From Chitinophagales bacterium (GTDB lineage: Bacteria; Bacteroidota; Bacteroidia; Chitinophagales; Saprospiraceae), in contig JAFLBO010000025.1 in NCBI GenBank assembly GCA_017303475.1, positions 17,542 through 81,541 of the forward strand: a DNA stretch of 64,000 nucleotides, written 5' to 3'. Below are positions 41,761-51,600 of the stretch, one piece after another. The notes beneath the pieces are model-generated. The model saw only the letters and a list, made by a program, of their open reading frames with translations, was not told the DNA's origin and searched no databases. The stretch's first letter is position 1, and each line of letters opens with the position of its first letter. A program made the translations under genes and the position numbers.

Positions 41761-44700
41761 ATGACCAATCAAGGCATCTCTAATGGCGCGATCCAAAAAA
41801 CAGGCGTACAGGAACGCGTGAATTTTGGTAAAATCCGTCTCGCTGGTCACTACCCTGACCTCCTCGAAATCCAGTTGAAGTCATTCCAGGAATACTTCCA
41901 GTTGGAAACCACGCCAGACAATCGTATCAACGAAGGTCTGTACCGCGTTTTCCAGGAAAATTTCCCCATCGCCGATGCGCGGAATATCTTTAACCTGGAA
42001 TTCCTAGACTACTTCATCGATCCGCCCCGCTACACCATCGACGAGTGTATGCAGCGCGGTCTCACCTATTCCGTTCCGTTGAAGGCCAAATTGCGCCTCA
42101 CCTGTAACGACCCCGAACACATTGATTTCGAAACCAAAGTGCAGGACGTTTTCCTCGGAAATATCCCGTACATGACCCCCAAGGGTACTTTCGTGATCAA
42201 TGGCGCTGAACGCGTTATCGTGTCGCAGCTGCACCGTTCTCCGGGTGTGTTCTTTGGTCAGAGCTATCACCCCAACGGTACCAAAATCTATTCTGCCCGT
42301 GTAATCCCGTTCAAGGGTGCATGGATGGAATTTGCAACGGATATCAACCTGGTCATGTACGCGTACATCGACCGTAAAAAGAAGTTTCCTGTCACCACCC
42401 TGTTGCGTGCCATCGGATACGATACTGATAAAGCCATCCTCGACCTGTTCAACCTTGCCGATGAGGTAGTGGTGAACCGCGAAAACCTGGAAGCTTCTAT
42501 CGGCCGTAAACTGGCTGCCCGGGTGCTCAAATCCTGGACGGAAGACTTCGTGGATGAGGATACCGGTGAGGTGGTTTCCATCGCACGTAACGAAATTATC
42601 CTCGAACGCGACGCTATCCTCGATGAAGAGAATATCGAACTGATCCTCGACGACGATACCAACGTTACCACCATCATCCTGCAACGCAAGGATGTGGAAG
42701 AGGATTTCTCTATCATCTACAATACCCTGGCAAAAGATCCGACTTCCTCTGAAGTGGAAGCCGTGAACTATATCTATCGTCAACTCCGCGGATCTGATCC
42801 ACCGGATGACGAGACCGCTCGCGGTATCATCGAAAAACTGTTCTTCTCCGACAAGCGTTACAACCTTGGCGAAGTAGGCCGTTTCAAGATCAACCGCAAG
42901 CTGCTCACCAATATCGATGAAGATAATTTGGTGTTGACCAAGGAAGATATCATCGCTATCGTGCGCTATATCGTTTCCCTGATCAATAACAAAGCCGAAA
43001 TCGACGATATCGACCACCTCTCCAACCGTCGTGTTCGTACGGTGGGCGAGCAGTTGTATGCCCAGTTCGGCGTAGGTCTGGCCCGTATGGCACGCACCAT
43101 CCGCGAGCGTATGAACGTTCGTGATAACGAGGTGTTCACGCCAATCGATCTGATCAACGCCCGTACGCTCTCCTCTGTGATCAACTCGTTCTTCGGAACC
43201 AGCCAGTTGTCACAGTTCCTCGACCAAACCAACCCGCTGTCCGAGATCACGCACAAACGTCGTATCTCCGCACTGGGTCCTGGTGGTCTGTCGCGCGAAC
43301 GCGCAGGCTTTGAGGTGCGCGACGTACACTACTCGCACTACGGCCGTCTTTGCACCATCGAAACGCCGGAAGGTCCGAACATCGGTCTGATCTCCACGCT
43401 CTGCACCCACGCTAAAATCAATAAAATGGGCTTCCTTGAAACCCCTTACCGCCGCGTAAGCAGTGGTAAAGTGGTGATGGAAGGAGATGTGGAATACCTG
43501 TCGGCTGAAGCAGAAGATAAAATGAAGATTGCACAGGCCAATACGCCGGTAGGCGAAGGCGGTGCATTCCTCAATGAACGTGTAAAAGCGCGTGAAAGCG
43601 GCGACTTCCCGATCCTCCACCCGGAAGATCTGGAATACATCGACGTAGCTCCGAACCAGATCGTGGGTGTGTCGGCTTCTCTGATTCCGTTCCTGGAAAA
43701 TGACGATGCCAACCGTGCACTCATGGGCTCGAACATGCAACGTCAGGCAGTTCCGCTCATCCGCCCGCACTCACCAATCGTTGGTACCGGTCTGGAAGCC
43801 AAGGTGGCACGCGACTCCCGCATGCTGATCAACGCAGAAGGCTCCGGCGTCGTGGAATACGTAGACGCCAACGAAATTACGATTCTGTACGACCGCACCG
43901 ACGAAGATACCCTCGTATCCTTCGAAGATGCACGCAAAACATACAAACTCACCAAGTTCATGCGGACCAACCAGGGTACCTGCATCAACCTCAAGCCGAT
44001 CGTTCGTCGCGGTCAGCGTGTGGATGAAGGAGATATCCTCTGTGAAGGTTACGCTACCGAAAACGGTGAGCTGGCCCTCGGTCAGAACCTGAAAGTGGCC
44101 TTCATGCCATGGAAAGGTTACAACTTTGAGGATGCTATTGTATTGTCTGAGCGTGTAGTTCAGGAAGATGTGTTCTCCTCTATCCACATCGAGCACTTCG
44201 AACTGGATGTGCGCGACACCAAGCTGGGTGAGGAAGAACTGACCATGGACATCCCTAACGTGAGCGAAGAAGCCACGAAAGACCTGGATGAAAATGGTAT
44301 CATCCGCATCGGTGCATGGGCTAAAGAAGGCGATATCCTGATCGGTAAAATCACCCCTAAAGGTGAAACTGACCCGACTCCGGAAGAAAAACTGCTCCGC
44401 GCGATCTTCGGCGACAAGGCTGGCGACGTAAAAGACGCCTCCCTGAAAGTGCCGCCAAGCATCAACGGCGTGGTGATTGACAAGCAGCTTTTCGCACGCG
44501 CCAAGAAAGATAAAGTACAGAAAGAGTCTGAAAAGGCTCTGCTCGACAAGCTGGAAGATGAGCACCTGGTAGCGCTCAACAAGTTGAAAACCATCCTGGT
44601 TGACAAACTTCAGCTGTTGGTTAAAGACAAAACCACGAACGGTATCCGCAGTATTTATGGCGAAGAAATGGTTCCAAAAGGTTCCAAACTCTCCGTTCAG

Positions 44701-45606
44701 ACCCTGCGCGATGTGATCAAATACGATGAAGTTGACTACCTCAACTGGACCAGCGACAAACACACCAACCACCTGATTTCCCGCCTGCTGCACAACTACA
44801 GCATTAAGGTGAATGAAGAAGTGGGTCGTTACAAGCGCGAAAAATTCAATATCAGCATTGGTGATGAGTTGCCAGCTGGCGTATTGAAACTGGCTAAAGT
44901 GTACATCGCTAAGAAGCGTAAGCTGAAAGTGGGCGATAAGCTTGCCGGTCGCCACGGTAACAAAGGTATTGTGAGCCGTATCGTACGTATGGAAGACATG
45001 CCGTTCCTGGAAGATGGCACACCGGTAGACGTAGTACTGAACCCGCTGGGCGTACCTTCCCGTATGAACCTGGGTCAGATCTTCGAAACGGTATTGGGCT
45101 GGGCAGGCCAGAAACTGGGTATGAAGTTCGCCACACCAATTTTCGATGGTGCTAAAACCGACGAAATTGGCGAATGGATCCAGAAGGCAGGCTTGCCTGA
45201 GTTGGGTCAAACCTACCTGCACGACGGTGAAACGGGCGACCGTTTCCACCAGAAGGCAACGGTTGGTGTGATCTACATGCTCAAGCTGTCGCACATGGTA
45301 GACGACAAGATGCACGCTCGTTCCATCGGTCCATACTCTCTCATCACGCAACAGCCGCTCGGTGGTAAAGCCCAGTTTGGTGGTCAGCGTTTTGGTGAGA
45401 TGGAGGTTTGGGCACTGGAAGCATACGGTGCATCCAATATCCTGCAAGAGTTGCTCACCTTTAAATCGGACGATATCCAAGGTCGTGCGAAGGCTTACGA
45501 AGCCATTGTTAAGGGTGATAACCTGCCGGATGCAAATATTCCGGAATCCTTCAACGTATTGGTACACGAGTTGCGCGGCCTTGCGTTGGATGTGAAATTT
45601 GAATAA
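41761..45606 (+). CDS. rpoB: DNA-directed RNA polymerase subunit beta
   Basis: 1281 residues from the chosen start MTNQGISNGA to the final RGLALDVKFE. Beta motifs are present throughout: QLHRSPGVFF, the rifampicin region FFGTSQLSQFLDQTNPLSEITHKRRISALGPGGLSRERAGFEVRDVHYSHYGRLCTIETPEGPNIGLI, ALMGSNMQRQAVPL, YNFEDAIVLSE, and GDKLAGRHGNKG near the C-terminus. The region read as RIF cluster looks wild-type (S-Q-L-S-Q-F, D, H, R). Unusually, rpoC does not follow directly, and a 75-nt palindromic element begins 10 nt after the stop. Confidence 0.99.
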   Translation: MTNQGISNGAIQKTGVQERVNFGKIRLAGHYPDLLEIQLKSFQEYFQLETTPDNRINEGLYRVFQENFPIADARNIFNLEFLDYFIDPPRYTIDECMQRGLTYSVPLKAKLRLTCNDPEHIDFETKVQDVFLGNIPYMTPKGTFVINGAERVIVSQLHRSPGVFFGQSYHPNGTKIYSARVIPFKGAWMEFATDINLVMYAYIDRKKKFPVTTLLRAIGYDTDKAILDLFNLADEVVVNRENLEASIGRKLAARVLKSWTEDFVDEDTGEVVSIARNEIILERDAILDEENIELILDDDTNVTTIILQRKDVEEDFSIIYNTLAKDPTSSEVEAVNYIYRQLRGSDPPDDETARGIIEKLFFSDKRYNLGEVGRFKINRKLLTNIDEDNLVLTKEDIIAIVRYIVSLINNKAEIDDIDHLSNRRVRTVGEQLYAQFGVGLARMARTIRERMNVRDNEVFTPIDLINARTLSSVINSFFGTSQLSQFLDQTNPLSEITHKRRISALGPGGLSRERAGFEVRDVHYSHYGRLCTIETPEGPNIGLISTLCTHAKINKMGFLETPYRRVSSGKVVMEGDVEYLSAEAEDKMKIAQANTPVGEGGAFLNERVKARESGDFPILHPEDLEYIDVAPNQIVGVSASLIPFLENDDANRALMGSNMQRQAVPLIRPHSPIVGTGLEAKVARDSRMLINAEGSGVVEYVDANEITILYDRTDEDTLVSFEDARKTYKLTKFMRTNQGTCINLKPIVRRGQRVDEGDILCEGYATENGELALGQNLKVAFMPWKGYNFEDAIVLSERVVQEDVFSSIHIEHFELDVRDTKLGEEELTMDIPNVSEEATKDLDENGIIRIGAWAKEGDILIGKITPKGETDPTPEEKLLRAIFGDKAGDVKDASLKVPPSINGVVIDKQLFARAKKDKVQKESEKALLDKLEDEHLVALNKLKTILVDKLQLLVKDKTTNGIRSIYGEEMVPKGSKLSVQTLRDVIKYDEVDYLNWTSDKHTNHLISRLLHNYSIKVNEEVGRYKREKFNISIGDELPAGVLKLAKVYIAKKRKLKVGDKLAGRHGNKGIVSRIVRMEDMPFLEDGTPVDVVLNPLGVPSRMNLGQIFETVLGWAGQKLGMKFATPIFDGAKTDEIGEWIQKAGLPELGQTYLHDGETGDRFHQKATVGVIYMLKLSHMVDDKMHARSIGPYSLITQQPLGGKAQFGGQRFGEMEVWALEAYGASNILQELLTFKSDDIQGRAKAYEAIVKGDNLPDANIPESFNVLVHELRGLALDVKFE

Positions 45607-45616
45607 AGGTACAGGA

Positions 45617-45691
45617 TGTTAGGCTTGGTTTTTCTAAAGTGAGAATCTCACTTCAAGTGAGACTCTCACTTTAGAAAGACCAGGCCTAACA
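45617..45691. repeat. Nested palindromic element, copy 2, after rpoB
   Basis: Arms 45617-45653 and 45655-45691 (37 nt each) pair throughout except one A-C at the centre of the inner palindrome. Two outer positions are U-G in the + strand transcript but A-C in the other strand, which favours an RNA role in the rpoB direction. The core (AAAGTGAGA.TCTCACT ... AGTGAGACTCTCACTTT) equals that of 698-774, while the outer arms differ. Confidence 0.92.
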
Positions 45692-45704
45692 CAACGCATG
45701 AAAG

Positions 45705-46460
45705 ATGTCTCTCAATTTACGTAAATCGTTCAACCTCTTCAAGTTTTACACAAAACTTTATCTGGCGGGAACGTATTTCACGCTCTTTGAAAAAACGTAT
45801 AAAGTAGAAGGTCTTGATCTGATCATACCTTTCCACCTCACTGATATCAAGTTTCGTGGACAGTTTCCGATCAACTTTTACGAAAAACAGGAACGGCGTT
45901 ATTTGAAGCAATTTTTGCCCAAAAATGCCACAGTACTGGAATTAGGCGCCTGTTTGGGCGTGGTTTCCTGCATAACCAATCGTTTGCTGGAACACCCCGA
46001 ACGTCAGGTGGTGGTTGAGGCCAACCCGAATGTGATTCCGATCATTGAGGAAAACAAGGCACGCAACCAGTGCAAGTTCAATATCGAGCATTGCATTGTT
46101 TCCAGTCAGCCTGTGAATACGTTTTTCATTGGGAAAAATATTCTGACCAGCAGTAATCTCCGCAAAAGCGCGGAGCAAATTACCGTAACCGGTAAAACGG
46201 TTGCACAGCTGGAACAGCAATATGGATTGACTTTTGACGTATTGATCATGGATATAGAGGGTGGGGAGTTAGGATTTTTGCGTGAAAACCGGGGAAAACT
46301 CGAGCAGTTCAACGTGGTTTTCATGGAAATTCACCCGCATCCTGAAATCTTGTCGGCCGAAGATGTAGCAGAATGTCTGGCTATCATGGAAGCTGCAGGA
46401 TTGCAAAAAGTAGTTGATGAAGCCAATTTTTGGGTAATGGTTCGTCCCAAAACAGCCTAA
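45705..46460 (+). CDS. FkbM-family methyltransferase
   Basis: A 251-residue SAM-dependent methyltransferase. The SAM-binding motif is TVLELGACLGVVSCITNRLL (~76-95), followed by VVVEANPNVIPIIEENK, GKTVAQLEQQYGLTFDVLIMDIEGGELGFL and VVFMEIHPH, the order of the FkbM/Methyltransf_21 family. Members methylate hydroxyls of polyketides or glycans. With the glycosyltransferase that starts 12 nt after its stop, an extracellular sugar is the likely target (inference). It lies in the gap that splits rpoB from rpoC. Confidence 0.85.
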   Translation: MSLNLRKSFNLFKFYTKLYLAGTYFTLFEKTYKVEGLDLIIPFHLTDIKFRGQFPINFYEKQERRYLKQFLPKNATVLELGACLGVVSCITNRLLEHPERQVVVEANPNVIPIIEENKARNQCKFNIEHCIVSSQPVNTFFIGKNILTSSNLRKSAEQITVTGKTVAQLEQQYGLTFDVLIMDIEGGELGFLRENRGKLEQFNVVFMEIHPHPEILSAEDVAECLAIMEAAGLQKVVDEANFWVMVRPKTA

Positions 46461-46472
46461 GAGGAGCAACAC

Positions 46473-47495
46473 ATGACCGATATTATTTCGACCTGGATTT
46501 ATCTGGATAGTCCGGAAGAACGCTCTGAATATCCGCAGGTAGGACAACAGTCGCACCTGTTTGAGTTTCAGAAAACCTATTGGAAGTGTATTGCGGTATT
46601 TTATGCTTGCAGCGTGCATTTCAACCCGGGTAAACGGCACATACTGTTTACCAACAAGCCGGAAGCTGAATTGCCTGTTGTAGACGGACTCGACCTTAGG
46701 GCGATGCTGGAAGGTTTGAATGTGGAAGTGGTAACTTTTCCCATGACCTGGCAAACACCTCCCGGATATTACCCCAAATGGCGAAACCAGTTCTTTGTTT
46801 TTGATATTTTCCGATACTTCGAGGATCACATTACAGACCCAAATGCTGCTTTTGTGCTGCTCGATTCGGATTGCATCATCCGGCATTCTCTGGATGAATT
46901 GTTTGCACAAATCCGGCAAAACGGCGTCATGGTGTTGCCCATTCCTTTTGAAGAGGATCACGACATCAACGGCATTACCCGGAAAGACATGCGGGCCATT
47001 TATACAGAACTGGATGGAAAAGATCCCGGTTTTAATCCGGTGTACTACGGCGGAGAGTTTTTTGCCGCTACACTGGACAATGTAAAACGGGTGAATCAGA
47101 TGTTTCCACCGGTTTGGGATACCATGATGCAACGTTTTAAGGAAGGGAAAAAGAAGTTTCACTACGAAGGGCCCACCCTGAGCTACCTCTACTACCGGAT
47201 TGGAAAATTCGGCACAGCAGAAAAGTTCATCAAAAGGATCTGGACCTCCATCAAGTTTTCCAATGTGGAACCCCGTGATTTTGACCTGCATATCTGGCAC
47301 ATGCCGGCAGAGAAAAAAGAAGGGATTGCACTTCTGCTAAACAAAATCGTAACCGGAACTTTTTTTCAGAAAGACGACAAAGCGCTTGTTAAGGAAATGG
47401 GTGGGTACCTGGGTATTCCAAGACGCACCAAATACTTGAATATCAAGCATTTCCTGAAACACACAAATGTGTATTTGTGGTTGGAAAGAATGTAA
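46473..47495 (+). CDS. GT-A-type glycosyltransferase-like protein
   Basis: A 340-residue protein without membrane segments or signal. FVLLDSDCIIRHSLDEL (DSD at 131-133) looks like the metal/nucleotide-sugar DxD motif of a GT-A fold, and RHILFTNKPEAELP and NPVYYGGEFFAATLDNV resemble GT8-like or unclassified glycosyltransferases. The later EPRDFDLHIWHMP supports a transferase rather than a hydrolase. The sugar is unknown. Unusually for this phylum, a Shine-Dalgarno-like GAGGAG sits 6 nt before the ATG. It is close-coupled to the FkbM gene. Confidence 0.65.
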   Translation: MTDIISTWIYLDSPEERSEYPQVGQQSHLFEFQKTYWKCIAVFYACSVHFNPGKRHILFTNKPEAELPVVDGLDLRAMLEGLNVEVVTFPMTWQTPPGYYPKWRNQFFVFDIFRYFEDHITDPNAAFVLLDSDCIIRHSLDELFAQIRQNGVMVLPIPFEEDHDINGITRKDMRAIYTELDGKDPGFNPVYYGGEFFAATLDNVKRVNQMFPPVWDTMMQRFKEGKKKFHYEGPTLSYLYYRIGKFGTAEKFIKRIWTSIKFSNVEPRDFDLHIWHMPAEKKEGIALLLNKIVTGTFFQKDDKALVKEMGGYLGIPRRTKYLNIKHFLKHTNVYLWLERM

Positions 47496-47515
47496 CTTTG
47501 AAAAAACATTTTGTC

Positions 47516-47794
47516 ATGACTACATTGGAGACTGCATTTGAAGTTAAAGATGAAATCTTGTTTCTTTTGTCTAAGGAGAAAAACCTGAAACACTTGGAGC
47601 AAATTCGAGCTTATATCGCAGAATTGGTTATTGGCGAAGGTGATTTGGATTGGTGGGATGAATTACCGTTGGATGCACAAGACCGCTTGAAAAGGATTCG
47701 CGATGAGATGCGCCGAGGTGAAAATGTCGTGCCCCATAACGAAGCCAAAAAGAAACTAAACCTTGGGCGTCATGCAAATCGAATGGTCGGATGA
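47516..47794 (+). CDS. Putative antitoxin of a ParE-type pair
   Basis: A 92-residue acidic helical protein (TTLETAFEVKDEILFLLSKEKNLKHLEQIRAYIAELV) with WWDELPLDAQDRLKRIRDEMRRGENVVPHNEAKKKL, a C-terminal tail of the kind that wraps ParE/RelE toxins. It overlaps the toxin gene by 23 nt. No DNA-binding motif is obvious. The role is inferred mainly from the pairing. Confidence 0.65.
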   Translation: MTTLETAFEVKDEILFLLSKEKNLKHLEQIRAYIAELVIGEGDLDWWDELPLDAQDRLKRIRDEMRRGENVVPHNEAKKKLNLGRHANRMVG

Positions 47795-48068
47795 TGCAAT
47801 TCAGCAAGTGAATGAAATCATTGCTTATTACGAATCCGAAGGCTTCATTAAAGCAGCAGACAATTTTCAACTCGCTTTGGTTAAAACGATAACTAAAATT
47901 GTCAAAATGCCCAGCAGCGGGATGCCATCACGTTCTATTGAAGGGGTTCGTTCTATGCAAATTGATTCAAAGCGGCGATTATTTTACGATTACGTAGAAA
48001 ACGCCCATTTGCTCCAAATACTTGACATTTTTGATTTGAGGCAACATCCTTCAAAACGAAAATTTTAA
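47772..48068 (+). CDS. RelE/ParE-family toxin
   Basis: A 98-residue protein starting MQIEWSDDAIQQVNEIIAYYESEG, then AADNFQLALVKTITKIVKMPSSGMPSRSIEGVRSMQIDSKRRLFYDYVENAHLLQILDIFDLRQHPSKRKF. The start, the central Arg, and the terminal LLQILDIFDLRQHP strand are typical of ParE/RelE toxins, which poison gyrase or cut mRNA. The ATG at 47772 is used, since the upstream TTG adds only three residues. It overlaps its antitoxin and lies between rpoB and rpoC. Confidence 0.8.
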   Translation: MQIEWSDDAIQQVNEIIAYYESEGFIKAADNFQLALVKTITKIVKMPSSGMPSRSIEGVRSMQIDSKRRLFYDYVENAHLLQILDIFDLRQHPSKRKF

Positions 48069-48128
48069 ATCTTTAAACTTTTCAGGAATATGTTTTTCGA
48101 GTTTACAAGTAAAACAAACGTTGCCTCA

Positions 48129-48608
48129 ATGGTTCGGGTATTTTCTGTTGGTTTCTTTTCGATAGTAATTGTTTTGCTTTGCCCCAATTGCTCCAAAGAT
48201 AAAGAAAACGGATTAGGACATGATTTGGAAGGGGAGTATTCTGTTCCTGGAAGTGGTACAATAGATTTAAAAATAACTTCAATAGGTACAGATGAGATTG
48301 AAATAGAATATCTAACCAGCTTTAACTTTTTGTATGGACATCCATTTTCATTGGTAGAAAATAAGTTTAAGTTTAAGCTGACAAAAGGGCTAGGAACCAC
48401 AATAGATTTGGCAAGGGCGGCTCAAGAAATCCAAGTTAAGGATGTTCTTGATAACACGATCAAACAGTTTAATGGTTCTGCTAAAGGCACTTTTACCCCA
48501 AATCCTAGTGGGGATTCAGCGGGTAGCTCATTGACTATACAATTTTACAATTTAGGTGGAATTGAACTTGATGATGGTTTGATTTTTATGGTATACGCAA
48601 AACAATAA
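48129..48608 (+). CDS. Predicted lipoprotein of unknown function
   Basis: A 159-residue protein with a lipoprotein-like leader MVRVFSVGFFSIVIVLLCPNCSKDKE, where the Cys before SKDKE resembles common Bacteroidota lipoprotein starts. The lipobox (CPNC) is not ideal. The mature part is beta-rich (GEYSVPGSGTIDLKITSIGTDEIEIEYL) and has no known motif. An earlier in-frame ATG at 48090 exists. It is visibly more AT-rich than the polymerase genes that flank it. Confidence 0.6.
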   Translation: MVRVFSVGFFSIVIVLLCPNCSKDKENGLGHDLEGEYSVPGSGTIDLKITSIGTDEIEIEYLTSFNFLYGHPFSLVENKFKFKLTKGLGTTIDLARAAQEIQVKDVLDNTIKQFNGSAKGTFTPNPSGDSAGSSLTIQFYNLGGIELDDGLIFMVYAKQ

Positions 48609-48672
48609 AAGCACAACATAGACCTTCTTTAAACTCCAAACTACAGTCATTTAAAATTCACAACTGCACAAT

Positions 48673-51600
48673 ATGCCTTTCAAAAAGAAGAGCAATAAGA
48701 CCGATCAGGGTTTCGACAGCATAACCATTGCCCTCGCAAGCCCCGATGAGATCCTTGAGCGCAGCTATGGCGAAGTGCTCAAGCCTGAGACCATCAACTA
48801 CCGCTCTTACAAGCCGGAGCGTGATGGCCTCTTCTGCGAACGCATTTTCGGTCCGGTTAAGGACTATGAATGTTACTGCGGCAAGTACAAACGCATACGC
48901 TATAAAGGCATCGTGTGCGACCGCTGTGGCGTGGAAGTGACAGAAAAGAAAGTGCGTCGCGAGCGCATGGGTCACATCCGCCTGGTAGTGCCTGTGGTAC
49001 ACATCTGGTTCTTCAAAAGCCTGCCGAATAAAATCGGTTATATTCTGGGACTTTCCTCCAAGAAACTGGAAAGTGTGATCTACTACGAGCGTTACGTAGT
49101 AATCCAGCCAGGGGTAAAAGAAGCTGAAGGCATTTCCAAAATGGACCTGCTTACAGAAGAAGAATACCTGGAAATCCTGGAAACACTGCCAAAGGACAAC
49201 CAAAACCTTGACAATACCCACCCCGACAAGTTCGTGGCGATGATGGGCGCAGACGCAGTATTTACCCTGCTCAGCACCCTCAACCTCGACGACCTGTCGG
49301 CGCAACTGCGTCACGATGCGCATGCTGAAACCAGCATGGCCAAGAAAACCGAGGCCAACAAACGCCTTCGTGTGGTGGAAGCTTTCCGCGATGGTCTGGA
49401 GCAATCCGGCCAGCGCCCTGAATGGACCATCATTCAGTACCTGCCGGTAGTTCCTCCTGAACTTCGTCCGCTGGTGCCGTTGGATGGCGGCCGTTTCGCG
49501 TCTTCCGACCTGAACGACCTCTACCGTCGTGTGATTATCCGCAACAACCGCTTGAAGCGCCTGCTGGAGATCAAAGCGCCGGAGGTAATCTTGCGTAACG
49601 AAAAACGCATGTTGCAGGAAGCTGTTGACTCACTGTTCGACAACTCCCGTAAGTCTAACGCCGTGAAGGCTGAAGGCGGCCGTGCCCTGAAATCCCTTTC
49701 CGACATCCTGAAAGGTAAACAAGGCCGTTTCCGTCAGAACCTGCTCGGTAAGCGTGTTGACTACTCCGGTCGTTCTGTAATCGTGGTGGGACCAACCCTC
49801 AAACTCCACGAGTGCGGTATTCCGAAAGCTATGGCTGCGGAGTTGTTCAAGCCGTTCATCATTCGTAAGCTCATTGAGCGGGGCATCGTTAAAACGGTGA
49901 AATCCGCTAAAAAACTCGTGGATCGCAAAGACCAGGTAATCTGGGAGATCCTCGAAAATATCCTCCGCGGCCACCCGGTAATGCTGAACCGCGCCCCAAC
50001 GCTGCACCGTTTGTCTATCCAGGCATTCCAGCCGCGTATCATTGAGGGCAAAGCTATCCAGCTGCACCCGCTCGTTTGTACGGCCTTTAACGCCGACTTT
50101 GACGGTGACCAGATGGCGGTACACGTGCCATTGAGCCAGGCAGCTATCCTGGAAGCCCAGGTGTTGATGCTGTCCAGCCACAACATGCTGAACCCACAGG
50201 ACGGTTCTCCAATTACCCTGCCTTCTCAGGACATGGTATTGGGTCTGTACTACCTCACCAAGGAGCGCAAGAGCATTGAAGGCGCCCCGGTTGTTGGGGA
50301 AGGACGTCGTTTCTACTCGGCAGAAGAGGTGGGTATTGCGTACAACGAAGGTCAGCTTGATCTGCACGCAACCGTTGAGTGCCGTGTGCCGGTTGAAGAA
50401 GACGGCCAAATTGTAATGCGTCGTTTGAAGACTACCGTTGGTCGTGTACTCTTCAACCAGGCTGTTCCGGAAGGTGTTCCGTACATCAACGAACTGCTCA
50501 CCAAGCGTAACCTGAAAGGTATTATCAGCGGCATTCTGGCTCGTACGAGCTTCAAGAAAACAGCTGAATTCCTGGACGGCATCAAAGAACTTGGTTTCGG
50601 CTGGGCCTTCAAGGCAGGTCTGTCCTTTAACCTTGGTGATTTGTTGATTCCAGACCTGAAGAGAAAGGCGCTTGAAGTGGCACAATCTGAGGTTGACGAG
50701 GTTTGGGACAACTACAACATGGGTCTCATTACCTACAACGAACGATATAACCAGATCATCGACAAATGGACGTTTGCGGATAACCGTATTACAGATCAGT
50801 TGATGAAAGAGCTCAGCAGCCACAAACAAGGTTTCAACTCCGTGTTTATGATGCTTGACTCTGGTGCGCGTGGTTCCAAACAGCAAATTAAGCAGCTGTG
50901 CGGTCTTCGTGGTCTGATGGCCAAGCCGCGTAAATCCGGCGATACCGGTGGTGCGATCATCGAGAATCCGATCCTTTCTAACTTCCTTGAAGGTCTGTCG
51001 GTTCAGGAATTCTTCATCTCCACGCACGGCGCGCGTAAGGGTCTTGCGGATACCGCTTTGAAAACGGCTGACGCAGGTTACCTGACTCGTCGTCTGGTAG
51101 ACGTTGCACAAGACGTGGTTATTCGTGAAGTAGACTGTAACACACTCCGCGGTCTGGATACCACAGCGTTTAAAGAGGGTGAAAAAGTAATTGTGCACCT
51201 GAAAGACCGGATCAAGGGTCGTTACAGCCTGCACGATATTTACCACCCGGATAACGACAAATTGCTCGTTGCAGCAGGCGATTACATCACCGATGATATA
51301 GCTGCTGAAATTGAAGCGGCAGATATTGAATCTGTTAACATTCGTTCTGTACTCACTTGCGAGAGCCGTCATGGTGTTTGTGCCAAGTGTTATGGTAAAA
51401 ACCTTGCCACCGGTCGTATCGCTGAAATGGGCGATGCAGTGGGTATCATTGCTGCACAGTCCATTGGTGAACCTGGTACACAGCTTACGCTCCGTACCTT
51501 CCACACGGGTGGTACCGCTATGCTGTCGCAAACAGAAAACAGCATTACTGCCCGTACCAACGGTAAACTGGAGTTCGACTCTATCCGTACGGTAGATGGT

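Noticed and set aside
43771..45567. 598-residue antisense open frame over rpoB, and an 880-residue one over rpoC (49630-52272)
   Set aside because: Both lie opposite well-supported genes with strong codon bias, which suppresses stops on the other strand. Their translations show no domains.
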